Below are positions 63,286 through 64,000 of a stretch of 64,000 bases of DNA, piece by piece. The stretch's first letter is position 1. The number at the start of each line of letters is the position of its first letter. This stretch comes from Actinopolyspora mortivallis DSM 44261. Lineage in GTDB: Bacteria; Actinomycetota; Actinomycetes; Mycobacteriales; Pseudonocardiaceae. The DNA lies in contig NZ_KB913024.1 in NCBI RefSeq assembly GCF_000384035.1, positions 3,249,228 to 3,313,227 of the forward strand, in the 5' to 3' direction. Under the pieces are notes generated by a model, which was not told the origin of the DNA, searched no databases, and saw only the letters and a list, made by a program, of their open reading frames with translations. A program made the translations under genes and the position numbers.

Positions 63286-64000
63286 ATGGGAAAGCATGTG
63301 GCCAACCGGGCGTTCCGCCCCGGTGATCGGCAGCGGTACCGGGACAAGATGCAGCGCGGCCTGGACGCGCTGGCGCGCATGTTGGCCGAGGGCAACTTCT
63401 CCTTCCCCCATCAGCAGATGGGGCTGGAGATGGAGATGAGCCTGGTGGACGACGCGATGGACCCGGCGATGTCCAACGCCGAGGTGTTGGAGAAGATCGA
63501 CAACCCCTCGTTCACCACCGAACTGGGCCAACACAACATCGAGTTCAACGTCCGCCCCCGCATGCTGGCGGGCGGAGGCGCCCTCGAACTGGAGGACGAG
63601 CTGCGCACCTCCCTGGTCAACGCCGACGCCAAGGCGCGGGACAGTGGGGCCAGGCTCGTGATGATCGGCACCCTGCCCACACTGCGCAGCGCCCACTTCG
63701 ACCCGAGGTGGCTGTCCCGGCCCGCCCGCTACGAACTGCTCAACCGCCAGATCTGCGCCGCACGCGGCGAGGAGATCCTGCTGCACATGGCGGGAACGCC
63801 CTTCGGGGAGCACGAGCAGCAGGAGCGGCTGCGCTCGCACGCGGAGTCCATCCTGCCCTCCTCGGCCTGCACCTCCGTGCAGCTGCACCTGCAGGTCTCC
63901 CCGGAGGACTTCGCCGCGCACTGGAACGCCGCCCAGTGCCTGGCCGGGGTTCAGGTGGCCGTGGGGGCGAACTCGCCCTTCCTGTTGGGCAAGGCCCTCT
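63286..64000 (+). CDS. glutamate-cysteine ligase-family protein (cut by right edge)
   Basis: Translation from ATG 63286 is open to the window end (238 residues). MGKHVANRAFRPGDRQRYRD starts it, and GLEMEMSLVDDAMDPAMSN, PSFTTELGQHNIEFNVRPR and AHFDPRWLS follow, as in GCS2-type enzymes. The carboxylate-amine ligase fold forms an amide bond on glutamate with ATP. Actinomycetes use relatives to make gamma-glutamyl compounds (for example EgtA); the exact product is not clear from half a protein. There is no complete open frame on the opposite strand of comparable quality. Confidence 0.85.
   Translation, partial: MGKHVANRAFRPGDRQRYRDKMQRGLDALARMLAEGNFSFPHQQMGLEMEMSLVDDAMDPAMSNAEVLEKIDNPSFTTELGQHNIEFNVRPRMLAGGGALELEDELRTSLVNADAKARDSGARLVMIGTLPTLRSAHFDPRWLSRPARYELLNRQICAARGEEILLHMAGTPFGEHEQQERLRSHAESILPSSACTSVQLHLQVSPEDFAAHWNAAQCLAGVQVAVGANSPFLLGKAL

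Noticed and set aside
63130-63921. 263-residue minus-strand frame near the right edge
   Set aside because: It is the shadow of the glutamate-cysteine-ligase-family gene, which reads well on the + strand from 63286.

Overview
The window is about 70% G+C, with short spacers, many GTG starts and 4-base stop/start overlaps. This is a chromosomal stretch of a filamentous actinomycete. The right half has the gene order citrate synthase / pdxH / second citrate synthase / serC / sepH / DUF2537 protein / TrmH-type methyltransferase. That neighbourhood is also kept in mycobacteria (serC, sepH, citA and gltA2 lie close together there), and it points to Pseudonocardiales. A halophilic genus such as Actinopolyspora or a Saccharopolyspora relative is my best guess, but nothing here proves the genus. 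I see no rRNA or tRNA gene, CRISPR array, insertion sequence or prophage.

Layout. 1-8.3 kb: accessory metabolism and regulation (two oxidoreductases, an arginase-fold protein, a HAD hydrolase divergent from a TetR regulator, a 960-residue LuxR-type ATPase regulator, a DMT exporter behind a strong palindrome). 8.6-17.6 kb: a secreted subtilisin with PKD domain, a K+/H+ antiporter, a hotdog protein, an acyl-CoA synthetase, a PucR-type regulator and a secreted I36 inhibitor-like protein. 17.8-22.1 kb: a leftward four-gene operon (DMT-like membrane protein, glycosyltransferase, alpha/beta hydrolase, glycosyltransferase) that looks like an undescribed glycoconjugate or glycolipid route. 22.9-24.7 kb: a lipoprotein and two small coupled genes. 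24.9-29.0 kb: a four-gene unit with two small helical proteins, a large soluble FtsK/SpoIIIE ATPase built like the type VII secretion motor EccC, and a coiled-coil protein. None of the usual ESX membrane partners is present. I consider this the best candidate for an undescribed system.

29-34 kb: a second copy of the first oxidoreductase, a GlpD-like flavoprotein that lacks the normal family motif, and an ABC exporter pair. 34.2-42.7 kb: citrate synthase, a short low-G+C transcription unit apparently encoding a 17-residue peptide, a TetR/sugar kinase pair divergent from an acyl-CoA dehydrogenase, an aldose-epimerase-like protein, and divergent pdxH / citrate synthase 2. 43-46 kb: a small island with three little genes of unknown function and an XRE/DUF5753 regulator followed by two DUF397 genes, which share a perfect 63-bp repeat.

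46.1-56.9 kb: a region with a copper and respiration flavour. It has a CtaG protein, a CopD-CtaG fusion, a MacB/FtsX-like ABC exporter, a copper-type P-ATPase, and a divergent membrane zinc-finger anti-sigma factor and ECF sigma factor. These could form one copper/cytochrome-oxidase homeostasis group. 57.2-64 kb: conserved housekeeping genes (serC, sepH, a small membrane protein, DUF2537, an RNA methyltransferase), an MFS drug exporter, and the start of a glutamate-cysteine-ligase-family gene cut by the right edge.
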